Both the position numbers and the translations under genes were made by a program. The notes beneath the pieces were generated by a model. It was not told the origin of the DNA and searched no databases. It saw nothing but the letters and a program-made list of their open reading frames with translations. From an uncultured Cohaesibacter sp. (GTDB taxonomy: Bacteria > Pseudomonadota > Alphaproteobacteria > Rhizobiales > Cohaesibacteraceae), in assembly GCF_963666525.1 (NCBI RefSeq), contig NZ_OY762905.1, forward strand, positions 2,586,001 to 2,650,000: DNA of 64,000 nucleotides. The letters are read 5' to 3'. Positions 52,841 through 60,670 of the stretch are shown piece after piece (position 1 is the first letter of the stretch; the number at the start of each line of letters is the position of its first letter).

Positions 52841-53953
52841 ATGAAACTTTCTCGCAGAACGCTTTTGGCACTCACTGTCGCTTCAGTCATGCTGCCCGCA
52901 GCCTCGCAGGCTGCCGATAGCATCAAGATCGGCTACCAGTTGCCCCTCACCGGCAACACCGCCCAGTACGGCCAGGACTTCAAGGACGCTGCAGAAATCG
53001 CTCTTGCCAAGTTCAACGCTTCCGGCCAGATTCCAGTGCCGGTTGAAATCATCTATGAAGACTCTCGTTCCGACGCCAAGGAAGGCGTGACCATCGCCCG
53101 CAAGTTCGTTGACGACAAGGAAATTGTCGGCGTCCTCGGTGACTTCACCTCCACCGTTTCCATGGCAGCCGCCCAGGTCTACAAGCGTTCGGGCATGGTT
53201 CAGCTGTCCCAGACCGCATCCCACCCGGATTTCGCCAAGATCTCCGAATGGCAGTTCCGTAACATCACCACCCAGAATCAGGAAGGTGGCGTGAACGCCA
53301 AGTGGATGATCGATCAGGGCATCAAGAAAGTCGCCGTGATTGCCGAGCAGACCGACTGGGGCCAGTCTGTGGTCAAGGGCTTTGTCGATCCTTTCAAGGA
53401 AATGGGCGGCGAGGTCGTCTACACCGAATTCTTCAACCGTGGTCTGGCTGATTTCCGTTCCATCATCACCAAGATCGAAGAACAGAAGCCGGAAGCCATC
53501 TACACCGGTTTCTTCTATGAAGACGGTGCCCAGTTCCTCAAACAGGTTGCCCAGCTCAATGCCGGCATTCCTGTCTACTCCACCTCTGCCGCCTATAACG
53601 ACAAGCTGATCGAGCTGGCCGGTGCTGCTGCCGAAGGTCTCAAGTTGACCGCGACCTTCCTGCCGACCCGCGCCGATGCCAACGTGACGGAATTCGTGAC
53701 CGAATGGAAAAAGACCCACGACAATGCGCCAGGTCAGTTCCCTGCGCAGGCCTATGATGCCGTCAACATCATGCTGGCAGCTGTCGTCAAGGCCTATCCG
53801 GATGTAACCCGTCAGAGCCTGCGCGATGCCGTGGCTGCGACCAAGGACTTCCCGGGTGTCACCGGCAACACCTCCTTCGATGAAAATGGCGAGCCTCTCA
53901 AGGAACTCACCAAGGCCACCGTCAAGGATGGCGTTTTCGTTGAAGTGAAGTAA
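52841..53953 (+). CDS. Branched-chain amino-acid-type ABC binding protein (LivK/urea/amide family)
   Basis: 370 residues. The signal peptide ends at SQAADS. Type I periplasmic-binding fold: IKIGYQLPLTGNTAQYGQDF, VGVLGDFTSTVSMAAAQVYK, VAVIAEQTDWGQSVVKGF and FPAQAYDAVNIMLAAVVKAY. Family members bind Leu/Ile/Val, urea, short amides or aromatic acids. The metabolic neighbours suggest an N-acylated or heterocyclic amino-acid derivative here, which is inference. It is preceded by the hairpin array and followed by a strong stem-loop. Confidence 0.92.
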   Translation: MKLSRRTLLALTVASVMLPAASQAADSIKIGYQLPLTGNTAQYGQDFKDAAEIALAKFNASGQIPVPVEIIYEDSRSDAKEGVTIARKFVDDKEIVGVLGDFTSTVSMAAAQVYKRSGMVQLSQTASHPDFAKISEWQFRNITTQNQEGGVNAKWMIDQGIKKVAVIAEQTDWGQSVVKGFVDPFKEMGGEVVYTEFFNRGLADFRSIITKIEEQKPEAIYTGFFYEDGAQFLKQVAQLNAGIPVYSTSAAYNDKLIELAGAAAEGLKLTATFLPTRADANVTEFVTEWKKTHDNAPGQFPAQAYDAVNIMLAAVVKAYPDVTRQSLRDAVAATKDFPGVTGNTSFDENGEPLKELTKATVKDGVFVEVK

Positions 53954-53966
53954 CCCAATCCCCCAT

Positions 53967-53994
53967 CCCGCCCGGAGCTCGGTCTTCGGGCGGG
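53967..53994 (+). terminator. Stem-loop after the livK-type gene
   Basis: CCCGCCCG (53967-53974) pairs with CGGGCGGG (53987-53994) around a 12-base loop, directly after the binding-protein stop. With no T-run it is likely a processing or stabilising structure and not a full terminator. Confidence 0.6.
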
Positions 53995-54021
53995 TGGCAA
54001 TAAGAGAAAAGGGGGACCTTC

Positions 54022-54936
54022 GTGTTCGATCCTTATATTTTGCAACAGCTCGCCATTGGCGTTTCGCTGGGTATGATTTATGCGCTGATGGCGATCGGCT
54101 TCACGCTCATCTTCGGCGTGCTCAACGTGGTGAACTTTGCCCATGGCGAGGTTTACACGATCGGGGCCTTTGCCGGTCTGATGGCCATTACGGCTTTTGC
54201 GCCGCCGCTTCTGGTGGTTCTGTTCATTGCTCTGGCTGCGGGTGCTTTTGCCGGTTTCGGACTTGAACGCCTTGCCTTCCGTCCGTTCCGCCGATTCTCC
54301 GACGAAGCCTCGCTGAAATCCCGCGCCATGCGCGAAGCGACCCTGATGTCTTCCCTGGCCATGTCGATCATCGCCCGCGAAGCCATGGAACTGATCTTCG
54401 GTTCGCAGTTCCAGTCCATTGATCTGGCCTACCTGATCAACAAGCCGATCGAGATCGGCCCGATCACCATCGTCAATGGCGACCTGATCATTCTGGCCAT
54501 CACGCTGATCATGCTGGGCGGTCTGCAGTGGCTACTCAAGAAAAGCCCGATCGGCATGTCCATCCGCGCCGTGTCGAACAATGCGCTGGGTGCCAAATAC
54601 TGCGGCATCAACACCGACCGGACGATCATTTTCACCTTTATCATCGGCTCGGGCATGGGTGCACTCGCCGGGATTCTCGTCGGGCTCTATTATGGCGCAA
54701 TCTTCCCCGCCATGGGCTTCACGCCGGGCATCAAGGCCTTTGTTGCCATGGTCATGGGTGGTCTCAGCTCCATTCCGGGCGCAGTCGTCTCTGCCATGAT
54801 CCTCGGTCTTGCCGAGAGCATCTCCACCAGCTTCATGCCATCGGTATGGTCTGACATGGTTGCCTATGCCTTCCTGCTCGCCACGCTGATCTTCTTCCCG
54901 CAAGGCCTCTTCGGAGCAAGGAGGGAACGTGTCTAA
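54022..54936 (+). CDS. livH: Branched-chain amino-acid-type ABC permease LivH
   Basis: 304 residues, about eight transmembrane helices, with the LivH signatures GMIYALMAIGFTLIFGVLNV, VNFAHGEVYTIGAF and GVVSAMILG-type C-terminus (AVVSAMILGLAESISTSFMP). GTG start at 54022 with GGGGGACC. Works with LivM as the membrane pore. The stop overlaps the livM start by eight bases. Confidence 0.94.
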   Translation: MFDPYILQQLAIGVSLGMIYALMAIGFTLIFGVLNVVNFAHGEVYTIGAFAGLMAITAFAPPLLVVLFIALAAGAFAGFGLERLAFRPFRRFSDEASLKSRAMREATLMSSLAMSIIAREAMELIFGSQFQSIDLAYLINKPIEIGPITIVNGDLIILAITLIMLGGLQWLLKKSPIGMSIRAVSNNALGAKYCGINTDRTIIFTFIIGSGMGALAGILVGLYYGAIFPAMGFTPGIKAFVAMVMGGLSSIPGAVVSAMILGLAESISTSFMPSVWSDMVAYAFLLATLIFFPQGLFGARRERV

Positions 54937-55927
54937 ACCATTGCTCATCAAGCTGCTGTTGCTGGTTATCGTCTTCGCCGTGGTTCCGTTCGCGCTCGAA
55001 GGCCTCGGCAAGGGCTACTATTATCAGATCGCCACTCTGGCCTTCGTCTTCATGCTGCTGGCCGCCTCCCTGCATCTGGTCACCGGCGTGGCGGGCCTGT
55101 TGCATCTGGGTCATGCCTCCCTTTATGGCGTCGGTGCCTATGTGGCCGCGCTGCTCGGCTCCAAATATGGCATCGGCTTCACCTACGGCCTGCCGCTGGC
55201 GGGCATCGGGGCTGCCTTTGTCGCCTTCCTGGTGGCGCTGCCAACCATGCGTCTGATGTCGATCTACTTCGCCGTCGCAACGCTTGGCATCGGCCAGATG
55301 CTGTTTCTGGTCTTCCAGAACTGGGTCGATGTCACCAATGGTCCCAACGGGGTGATGCTGTTCGACGGCATCGATCTGTTCGGCTATGCCATCAACAGTG
55401 AACTGGGGATCTACTATGTGGTTGCCGTTGTTGCGGCCGTCTCGATCCTCATTCTCAACCGTCTCAGCCATTCCTATTATGGCAATGCCCTGCGGTCACT
55501 GCGTGAAGACGACCAGTGCACGGCGGCCATGGGCATCAACGTCACCGTGATGAAGATCCAGGCCTTCGTGATTTCTGCCTTCTTCGCAGGCATCGCCGGA
55601 GCGCTCTGGGCCTACACCACGGGCTACATTTCGCCCAACGACTTCAACTTCTCCCAGTCGATCCTCATCCTGACGATGGTCGTTGTGGGAGGGCTCGGCT
55701 CTCTGCCGGGCGTGCTGATCGGTGCCCTGTTGCTGATCCTGCTGCCGGAAGTGCTGCGTTACTTCGGCGACATTCGCAACATCATCGTAGGCCTTCTGAT
55801 GTTCGGCGCGATCCTGTTCCTGCCCAAGGGCCTGTTCGGCGAGGTCAATGCGCTCAATTTTGCGCGCAGGATTCTCGGCTCGGCCTGGTCGGAAGACAAT
55901 TCTGAGAAGGGGATCGGCTGGAAATGA
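54929..55927 (+). CDS. livM: Branched-chain amino-acid-type ABC permease LivM
   Basis: 332 residues with about nine transmembrane helices. LivM features: ASLHLVTGVAGLLHLGHASL, ALRSLREDDQCTAAMGINVT and GGLGSLPGVLIGALLLILLP. GTG start at 54929 with AGGAGGGAAC, overlapping livH. Its stop overlaps the livG ATG (ATGA). Confidence 0.94.
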   Translation: MSKPLLIKLLLLVIVFAVVPFALEGLGKGYYYQIATLAFVFMLLAASLHLVTGVAGLLHLGHASLYGVGAYVAALLGSKYGIGFTYGLPLAGIGAAFVAFLVALPTMRLMSIYFAVATLGIGQMLFLVFQNWVDVTNGPNGVMLFDGIDLFGYAINSELGIYYVVAVVAAVSILILNRLSHSYYGNALRSLREDDQCTAAMGINVTVMKIQAFVISAFFAGIAGALWAYTTGYISPNDFNFSQSILILTMVVVGGLGSLPGVLIGALLLILLPEVLRYFGDIRNIIVGLLMFGAILFLPKGLFGEVNALNFARRILGSAWSEDNSEKGIGWK

Positions 55928-56679
55928 CGACCATACTTGAACTTGATTCCCTGACGCGCGTCTTCGGTGGCCTGAGAGCTGTCGATGATGTCTCCACCAA
56001 GGTTTCCGAAGGCGAACTGTTTGGCCTGATCGGACCGAACGGGGCTGGCAAGACCACCCTGTTCAACCTGATCTCCGGCTTCACGCCGCCGTCTTCGGGC
56101 GATGTCCGCTTCAAGGGCGAGAGCATCACGGGGCTGCCGGTGCACAAGATTGCACATCGGGGCATGTCCCGTACCTTCCAGAACCTGCGTGTCTTCCCCA
56201 ACATGACCGTCTTCGACAATATCTCCGTCGGCGCACTGGGCATGATCGGGGTCAGCCCCTTCTCCGCACTCTGGGGAGGCCGGGCCAAGGCCAGGGAAAT
56301 TTCCGAGCGTAGCTGGGAGATGCTCGAAAAGGTCGGCCTCAAGGAGCATGCTGACGATCTGGCGGCCAACCTGTCCTACGGCAAGCGCAAATATCTCGAA
56401 ATCGCGCGGGCTCTGGCCATGAAGCCGGATCTGCTGATCCTTGATGAACCGGCCGCAGGCATGAACGATTCCGAGACAGCCGAACTGGCCCAGTTCATCA
56501 CCGATCTCAACAAGACGGGCCTTACGATCATGCTGGTCGAGCATGACATGGGGCTGGTGATGGGCATTTGCCAGCGCCTCGTCGTGCTCGCTTCAGGCCG
56601 AAAAATTGCCGATGACGTGCCGTCCAAGGTGCGTCAGGACCCCGCCGTTCTGGAAGCCTATCTGGGAGGCGACGACTGA
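55924..56679 (+). CDS. livG: Branched-chain amino-acid-type ABC ATPase LivG
   Basis: 251 residues. Walker A GPNGAGKTT, signature LSYGKRKYLEIARAL, Walker B LLILDEPAAGMND, switch VEHDMGLVMGI, and the LivG-specific RTFQNLRVFPNMTVFDNI. It couples ATP hydrolysis to the LivH/LivM pore. Translationally coupled to both neighbours. Confidence 0.95.
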   Translation: MTTILELDSLTRVFGGLRAVDDVSTKVSEGELFGLIGPNGAGKTTLFNLISGFTPPSSGDVRFKGESITGLPVHKIAHRGMSRTFQNLRVFPNMTVFDNISVGALGMIGVSPFSALWGGRAKAREISERSWEMLEKVGLKEHADDLAANLSYGKRKYLEIARALAMKPDLLILDEPAAGMNDSETAELAQFITDLNKTGLTIMLVEHDMGLVMGICQRLVVLASGRKIADDVPSKVRQDPAVLEAYLGGDD

Positions 56680-57395
56680 TGAGCAATATTCTCGAAATCA
56701 ACAATCTGTCCCTCAAGATCGGCATTCAGGAAATCCTGCATGACATCACCGTGGCCGTTCCGGAAAAGGGCATTGTCTCAGTTCTGGGTGCCAACGGGGT
56801 CGGCAAGACCTCGCTGATGCGCTGCATCTCGGGTATCTATCATGCCACCGGTGGTGAAATCCTGCTCGACGGGCAGGATATCTCCAAACTCAAGAGCCAC
56901 GAAATTGTCGATCGCGGCGTCATGCAGGCACCGGAAGGGCGGCAGATCTTTTCCACCATGACGGTTCTGGAGAATCTCATCCTCGGGGCCGGGCCGCTTG
57001 GTCGGCAGGAACTGGATCACGTGCTGACCCTGTTTCCGGTGCTCAAGGAACGCCTCAAGCAGCAGGCAGGCTCCATGTCCGGGGGCGAGCAGCAGATGCT
57101 CTGCATCGGCCGCGCCCTGATGCGCAAGCCAAAGGTCCTGTTGCTGGACGAACCGTCCCTCGGCCTTGCGCCGCGTCTGGTCGGCTTCATCTGTGAGCTG
57201 GTTACCAAGATTCGCGAGGAAGGCTATGCCGTTCTGCTCGTCGAGCAGAATGTCAAGGCAGCCCTGCGCATCTCAGACCAGGCCTATGTCATCGAGCACG
57301 GCAAGATCGTCATCGAGGGCGATGCCCATGCACTGATGAGTGACAAGCGCGTCGCCGATGCCTACCTCGGCGGTCACGTTCACGAACAGGCCTGA
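56679..57395 (+). CDS. livF: Branched-chain amino-acid-type ABC ATPase LivF
   Basis: 238 residues. Walker A GANGVGKTS, signature MSGGEQQMLCIGRALM, Walker B VLLLDEPSLGLAP and switch VEQNVKAALRIS. APEGRQIFSTMTVLENL is a LivF hallmark. The start overlaps the livG stop by one base (TGATG). It is the last transporter gene; a terminator-like hairpin follows. Confidence 0.95.
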   Translation: MSNILEINNLSLKIGIQEILHDITVAVPEKGIVSVLGANGVGKTSLMRCISGIYHATGGEILLDGQDISKLKSHEIVDRGVMQAPEGRQIFSTMTVLENLILGAGPLGRQELDHVLTLFPVLKERLKQQAGSMSGGEQQMLCIGRALMRKPKVLLLDEPSLGLAPRLVGFICELVTKIREEGYAVLLVEQNVKAALRISDQAYVIEHGKIVIEGDAHALMSDKRVADAYLGGHVHEQA

Positions 57396-57410
57396 GGGCC
57401 TGAGCAATCA

Positions 57411-57461
57411 TCCCGGCGTGTCTCCCATGTGCCTTTTATGTGCCTGACATGCCGGGATTTT
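57411..57461 (+). terminator. Terminator-like hairpin after livF
   Basis: TCCCGGCGTG (57411-57420) pairs with CATGCCGGGA (57448-57457), ten pairs including one G-U, and TTTTCC follows. The 27-base loop makes it weaker than a classical terminator, so read-through into the oxidase gene is possible. Confidence 0.55.
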
Positions 57462-57562
57462 CCTCCTTATTGCACCTCTGCAGAGGGGCCAAACCCTCTG
57501 ACATCTTGGATTCAACAGATAAACGACGCCGTTTGATCAGTCTAAACAGTGAAAGAAAAGAC

Positions 57563-58873
57563 ATGAGCAATCCAGTCACATTCCCCCCCTCCATCTGGGC
57601 CGTCACCGCACCGGCCCGCACCGAGGCAGCTCCGCTCACCGAAGCGATTGAAACCGATACGGTAGTGATCGGCGGCGGCTTCACCGGACTGGGCGCCGCC
57701 CTGCATCTGGCCAAGGCCGGACGTGAGGTGGTTTTGCTGGAAGGCAAGGCGATCGGCTGGGGCGCTTCCGGGCGCAACAATGGTCAGGTCATCCCGACCC
57801 TTACCGCTGCCGAACCGGACATGTGGGTGCAGCGCTATGGCGAGACCGGGCGCCTCTTTGCCCAGATGATCGGCGCTTCCGCCAATGTCCTGTTTGACGC
57901 GATCCGGGAAGAAGACATCGTCTCCCATGCCGATGCCGAACAGACCGGCTGGTTCCAGCCGGCCCACACGCCGGGGCGCACGAAGCTGAGCCAGAAGCGT
58001 GTCGAGGCATGGCAGCGGTTTGGCCTTGACGCCCGTTATCTCGATCGCAAGGCGACCACCGAACTGCTGGGCACGGATCATTGGTATGGCGGCATGCTTG
58101 CCCCGTCCGGTGGTCACATCAACCCGCTTGGTCTGGCTCGTGGTCTGGCCCTTGCCGTGGAACGGGCAGGGGCGACCATCCATGAGGCCACGCCGGTCGT
58201 ATCCTACGCTCATGATGGCACTCAGTGGGTCGTCAAGACTGACCGGGGCTCGGTCAAGGCCCGGGCGCTGATTCTTGCCACCAACGCCTACACCGGCGAA
58301 GTGGTACCAAAGCTCAACCGCCGTCTTGCCCATTCCATCGTGCCGGTTTCCTCCTGGCAGATGTCGACCGAACCGTTGAGTGATGCGCTGCGCGCCACGA
58401 TCCTGCCGGGTCGTCAGGCCGTGTCCGATACCCGTGGCGACCTGCGCTTTTTCCATTATGACCGCGATAACCGCCTGATCACCGGTGGCGCCATCATGGG
58501 CTTTGGCGACCTCGCCGCCCGCATGGCCCGCAAGGCCGCCAACAATCTGGCCGACAGCTTTCCGCAGCTTGCGCCTCCCAAAATGACCCATGTCTGGGAA
58601 GGTTTCCTCTCCATGAACTGGGATCGCTTTCCGCGCGTTCACAGCCTTGGCCCGAACGGCTGGACCTGGATCGGGTGCAACGGCCGTGGTGTAGCGCTTG
58701 GTTATTCGCTGGGGCGTGAGATGGCCCGCGCCACGAACGGTGAAGATCTCGCTTCGCTGGCGCTGCCGACAACCACTCCACATGCCCTGCCGTTCCACGC
58801 CATCGGCCGCGCCATCGCGCCTTACTATCTTGCCTGGTATAAATTCAAGGACCACCGGGAATACAAAAGCTGA
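57563..58873 (+). CDS. FAD-dependent amine/amino-acid oxidoreductase (DAO/PuuB-like)
   Basis: 436 residues. The dinucleotide-binding motif is VVIGGGFTGLGAALHLAKAG with the GWGASGRNNGQVIP loop typical of the gamma-glutamylputrescine-oxidase-like DAO family. The C-terminal FAD contact is CNGRGVALGYSLG. Such enzymes oxidise secondary or primary amines to imines, using oxygen or a membrane acceptor. The frame is open to 57440, but family similarity starts at about codon 42, where ATG 57563 has a weak AAAGAAAAG. It stands 12 bp before the second hydrolase gene. Confidence 0.85.
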   Translation: MSNPVTFPPSIWAVTAPARTEAAPLTEAIETDTVVIGGGFTGLGAALHLAKAGREVVLLEGKAIGWGASGRNNGQVIPTLTAAEPDMWVQRYGETGRLFAQMIGASANVLFDAIREEDIVSHADAEQTGWFQPAHTPGRTKLSQKRVEAWQRFGLDARYLDRKATTELLGTDHWYGGMLAPSGGHINPLGLARGLALAVERAGATIHEATPVVSYAHDGTQWVVKTDRGSVKARALILATNAYTGEVVPKLNRRLAHSIVPVSSWQMSTEPLSDALRATILPGRQAVSDTRGDLRFFHYDRDNRLITGGAIMGFGDLAARMARKAANNLADSFPQLAPPKMTHVWEGFLSMNWDRFPRVHSLGPNGWTWIGCNGRGVALGYSLGREMARATNGEDLASLALPTTTPHALPFHAIGRAIAPYYLAWYKFKDHREYKS

Positions 58874-58885
58874 CAGGACCTGACC

Positions 58886-59347
58886 ATGAACGATATCCCT
58901 ATTCTGGAACGCCGCCGCATCGAGGCAATGATCTTGAAGCATGTGCTGGATGTGATCACTGAACGCAGCGGCCGCGCCGAAGCCGAAGCCGTGATCGGCG
59001 AAACCTGCTCCCGCTCGGCGATCGAGCAGGGCAAGGCCATGGCGGAAGGGCTTGACCACGCCCCGACCCTGTCCGACTTTGCCGACATCCTGCCCAACTG
59101 GACCAAGGAAGACGCGCTCCAGATCGAAACGCTGGTCACCGAGCCGGACCAGATGGACTTCAATGTCACCCGGTGCCGCTACGCCGAAATGTACAAGGAG
59201 ATGGGACTTGGCGATATTGGCCATCTTCTCTCCTGCAACCGCGACGGCGACTTCTGTGTCGGCTATAACCCGGACATCAAACTGGAGCGAACCCAGACCA
59301 TCATGAAGGGCGCCTCCCATTGTGATTTCAGATACAAGATGAAGTGA
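58886..59347 (+). CDS. L-2-amino-thiazoline-4-carboxylate hydrolase family protein (second copy)
   Basis: 153 residues. The C-terminal family signature is clear: FNVTRCRYAEMYKEMGLGDI, LLSCNRDGDFCVGYNP and RTQTIMKGASHCDFRYKMK. The cysteines of the TRC, SCNRD and HCDF motifs are the likely catalytic or metal ligands. This copy is closer to the family consensus than the one at 52162, with which it shares little sequence. The AGGACCTGACC ribosome site lies in the short gap after the oxidase gene. The real substrate is unknown. Confidence 0.88.
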   Translation: MNDIPILERRRIEAMILKHVLDVITERSGRAEAEAVIGETCSRSAIEQGKAMAEGLDHAPTLSDFADILPNWTKEDALQIETLVTEPDQMDFNVTRCRYAEMYKEMGLGDIGHLLSCNRDGDFCVGYNPDIKLERTQTIMKGASHCDFRYKMK

Positions 59348-59365
59348 GAAAAGGAAGAACAGGAT

Positions 59366-60532
59366 ATGGCAGTTGATAATTGGGTTTCGCGCGAAATCGA
59401 AGATCTGACCGCTTTCCGGCGGGATTTGCACGAGAATCCCGAACTGCTTTACGATCTGGAGCGCACCTCGAAGAAAGTGGCCGAAGCGCTGCGCGCTGCT
59501 GGCGTCGACGAGGTGGTCGAGGGGCTGGGCAAGACCGGTGTTGTCGGTGTCATCCATGGCCAGAGCAATACGTCGGGCCGTACCATCGGTCTGCGTGCCG
59601 ATATGGATGCCCTGCCGATCGTCGAAGCCACCGGACTGCCCCACGCCTCAAAGGTTCCGGGCAAGATGCATGCCTGCGGCCATGATGGCCACACCACCAT
59701 GCTGCTGGGCGCTGCAAGGCATTTTGTCGAAAGCCGTGCCTTTGACGGCACGGTGTTGGTGATCTTCCAGCCCGCCGAGGAAGGCGGTGCCGGGGCTCAG
59801 GCGATGATCGATGACGGCCTGTTCGAGCGTTGGCCATGCGATGAAGTCTATGGCATGCACAACATTCCCGATGTGCCGGTGGGCCATTTCGTAACCAGCA
59901 AGGGCCCAAGCATGGCTGCGGTTGACATGTTCGACATCAAGGTGACCGGTCGGGGTGGTCATGCGGCCCAGCCGCATAATGCCATCGATCCGTTCCCTGC
60001 GGTTGCGGCCATCATCCAGGCCATCAATGGCATGAGTGCCCGCACCGTCAATCCGCTGGACTCCCACGTGGTTTCCCTGTGTGGCATCACCAGCAACGAC
60101 ACCTACAACGTCATCCCCGAAGAGATCAACATCAAGGGCACCGTCCGCACCCTCAACGAGGCTGTCCGTGACCATGTCGAGGCACGTCTTGGCAAGATCG
60201 TGGCGCAGATTGCCGAAGGCAACAATTGCGTCGGGGAGTTGGACTACCGCCGTCTCTATCCGGTGATGGTCAACCATGACGAGGCAACCGAGCATGCGGC
60301 CAAGGCTGCCCGCGCGGTTTCCGGCGATGACGCGGTCCGCATCGACATGCCGCCAACCCTTGGCGGCGAGGACTTCGCCTTCATGCTCAATGCCGTGCCG
60401 GGCTCGATGATCCATGTCGGCAACGGCCCTTCGGCCCAGCTGCATCACCCCAAGTTCGATTTCAACGACGAGGTGATCAAATGGGGCTGCTCCTACTGGG
60501 CCCAGCTGGTGCGGGACAGGCTGCCGCTCTAG
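59366..60532 (+). CDS. M20-family amidohydrolase (hippurate/N-acyl-amino-acid hydrolase type)
   Basis: 388 residues. Metal-site motifs: MHACGHDGHTTMLLGAARHF, FQPAEEGGAGAQAMIDDGLF, the metal-binding HNIPDVPVG, and GGEDFAFML near the end; a lid or dimerisation domain lies at ~180-290 (GRGGHAAQPHNAIDP). It releases an amino acid from an N-acyl or amide conjugate in the cytoplasm. AAAAGGAAGAACAGGAT precedes the ATG. As last gene of the oxidase-hydrolase-amidohydrolase trio it likely acts on the imported compound. Confidence 0.93.
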   Translation: MAVDNWVSREIEDLTAFRRDLHENPELLYDLERTSKKVAEALRAAGVDEVVEGLGKTGVVGVIHGQSNTSGRTIGLRADMDALPIVEATGLPHASKVPGKMHACGHDGHTTMLLGAARHFVESRAFDGTVLVIFQPAEEGGAGAQAMIDDGLFERWPCDEVYGMHNIPDVPVGHFVTSKGPSMAAVDMFDIKVTGRGGHAAQPHNAIDPFPAVAAIIQAINGMSARTVNPLDSHVVSLCGITSNDTYNVIPEEINIKGTVRTLNEAVRDHVEARLGKIVAQIAEGNNCVGELDYRRLYPVMVNHDEATEHAAKAARAVSGDDAVRIDMPPTLGGEDFAFMLNAVPGSMIHVGNGPSAQLHHPKFDFNDEVIKWGCSYWAQLVRDRLPL

Positions 60533-60580
60533 CCTTTGCCAAGCCAGGCATCATTGTGGAGTGCCCGCTGAAAGACATGA

Positions 60581-60618
60581 GGCCGACCGGAAAAGATCTT
60601 TTCCGGTCGGCCTTTTCT
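60581..60618 (+). terminator. Strong intrinsic terminator after the M20 amidohydrolase gene
   Basis: Bases 60581-60612 form a perfect 32-bp palindrome (outer arm GGCCGACCGGAAAAGATC) followed by TTTTCTT. It ends the operon and separates it from the convergent MHYT gene. Confidence 0.9.
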
Positions 60619-60670
60619 TGTTGAGAGGGGGGAGGATACTCCGGGGAGGCTGCGCCAGTTGCACGGATGG

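Noticed and set aside
57542-59644. 700-codon minus-strand open frame
   Set aside because: It lies wholly antisense to the FAD oxidase, hydrolase and M20 genes, which have clear family motifs. The long antisense frame is a by-product of GC-rich codon use.
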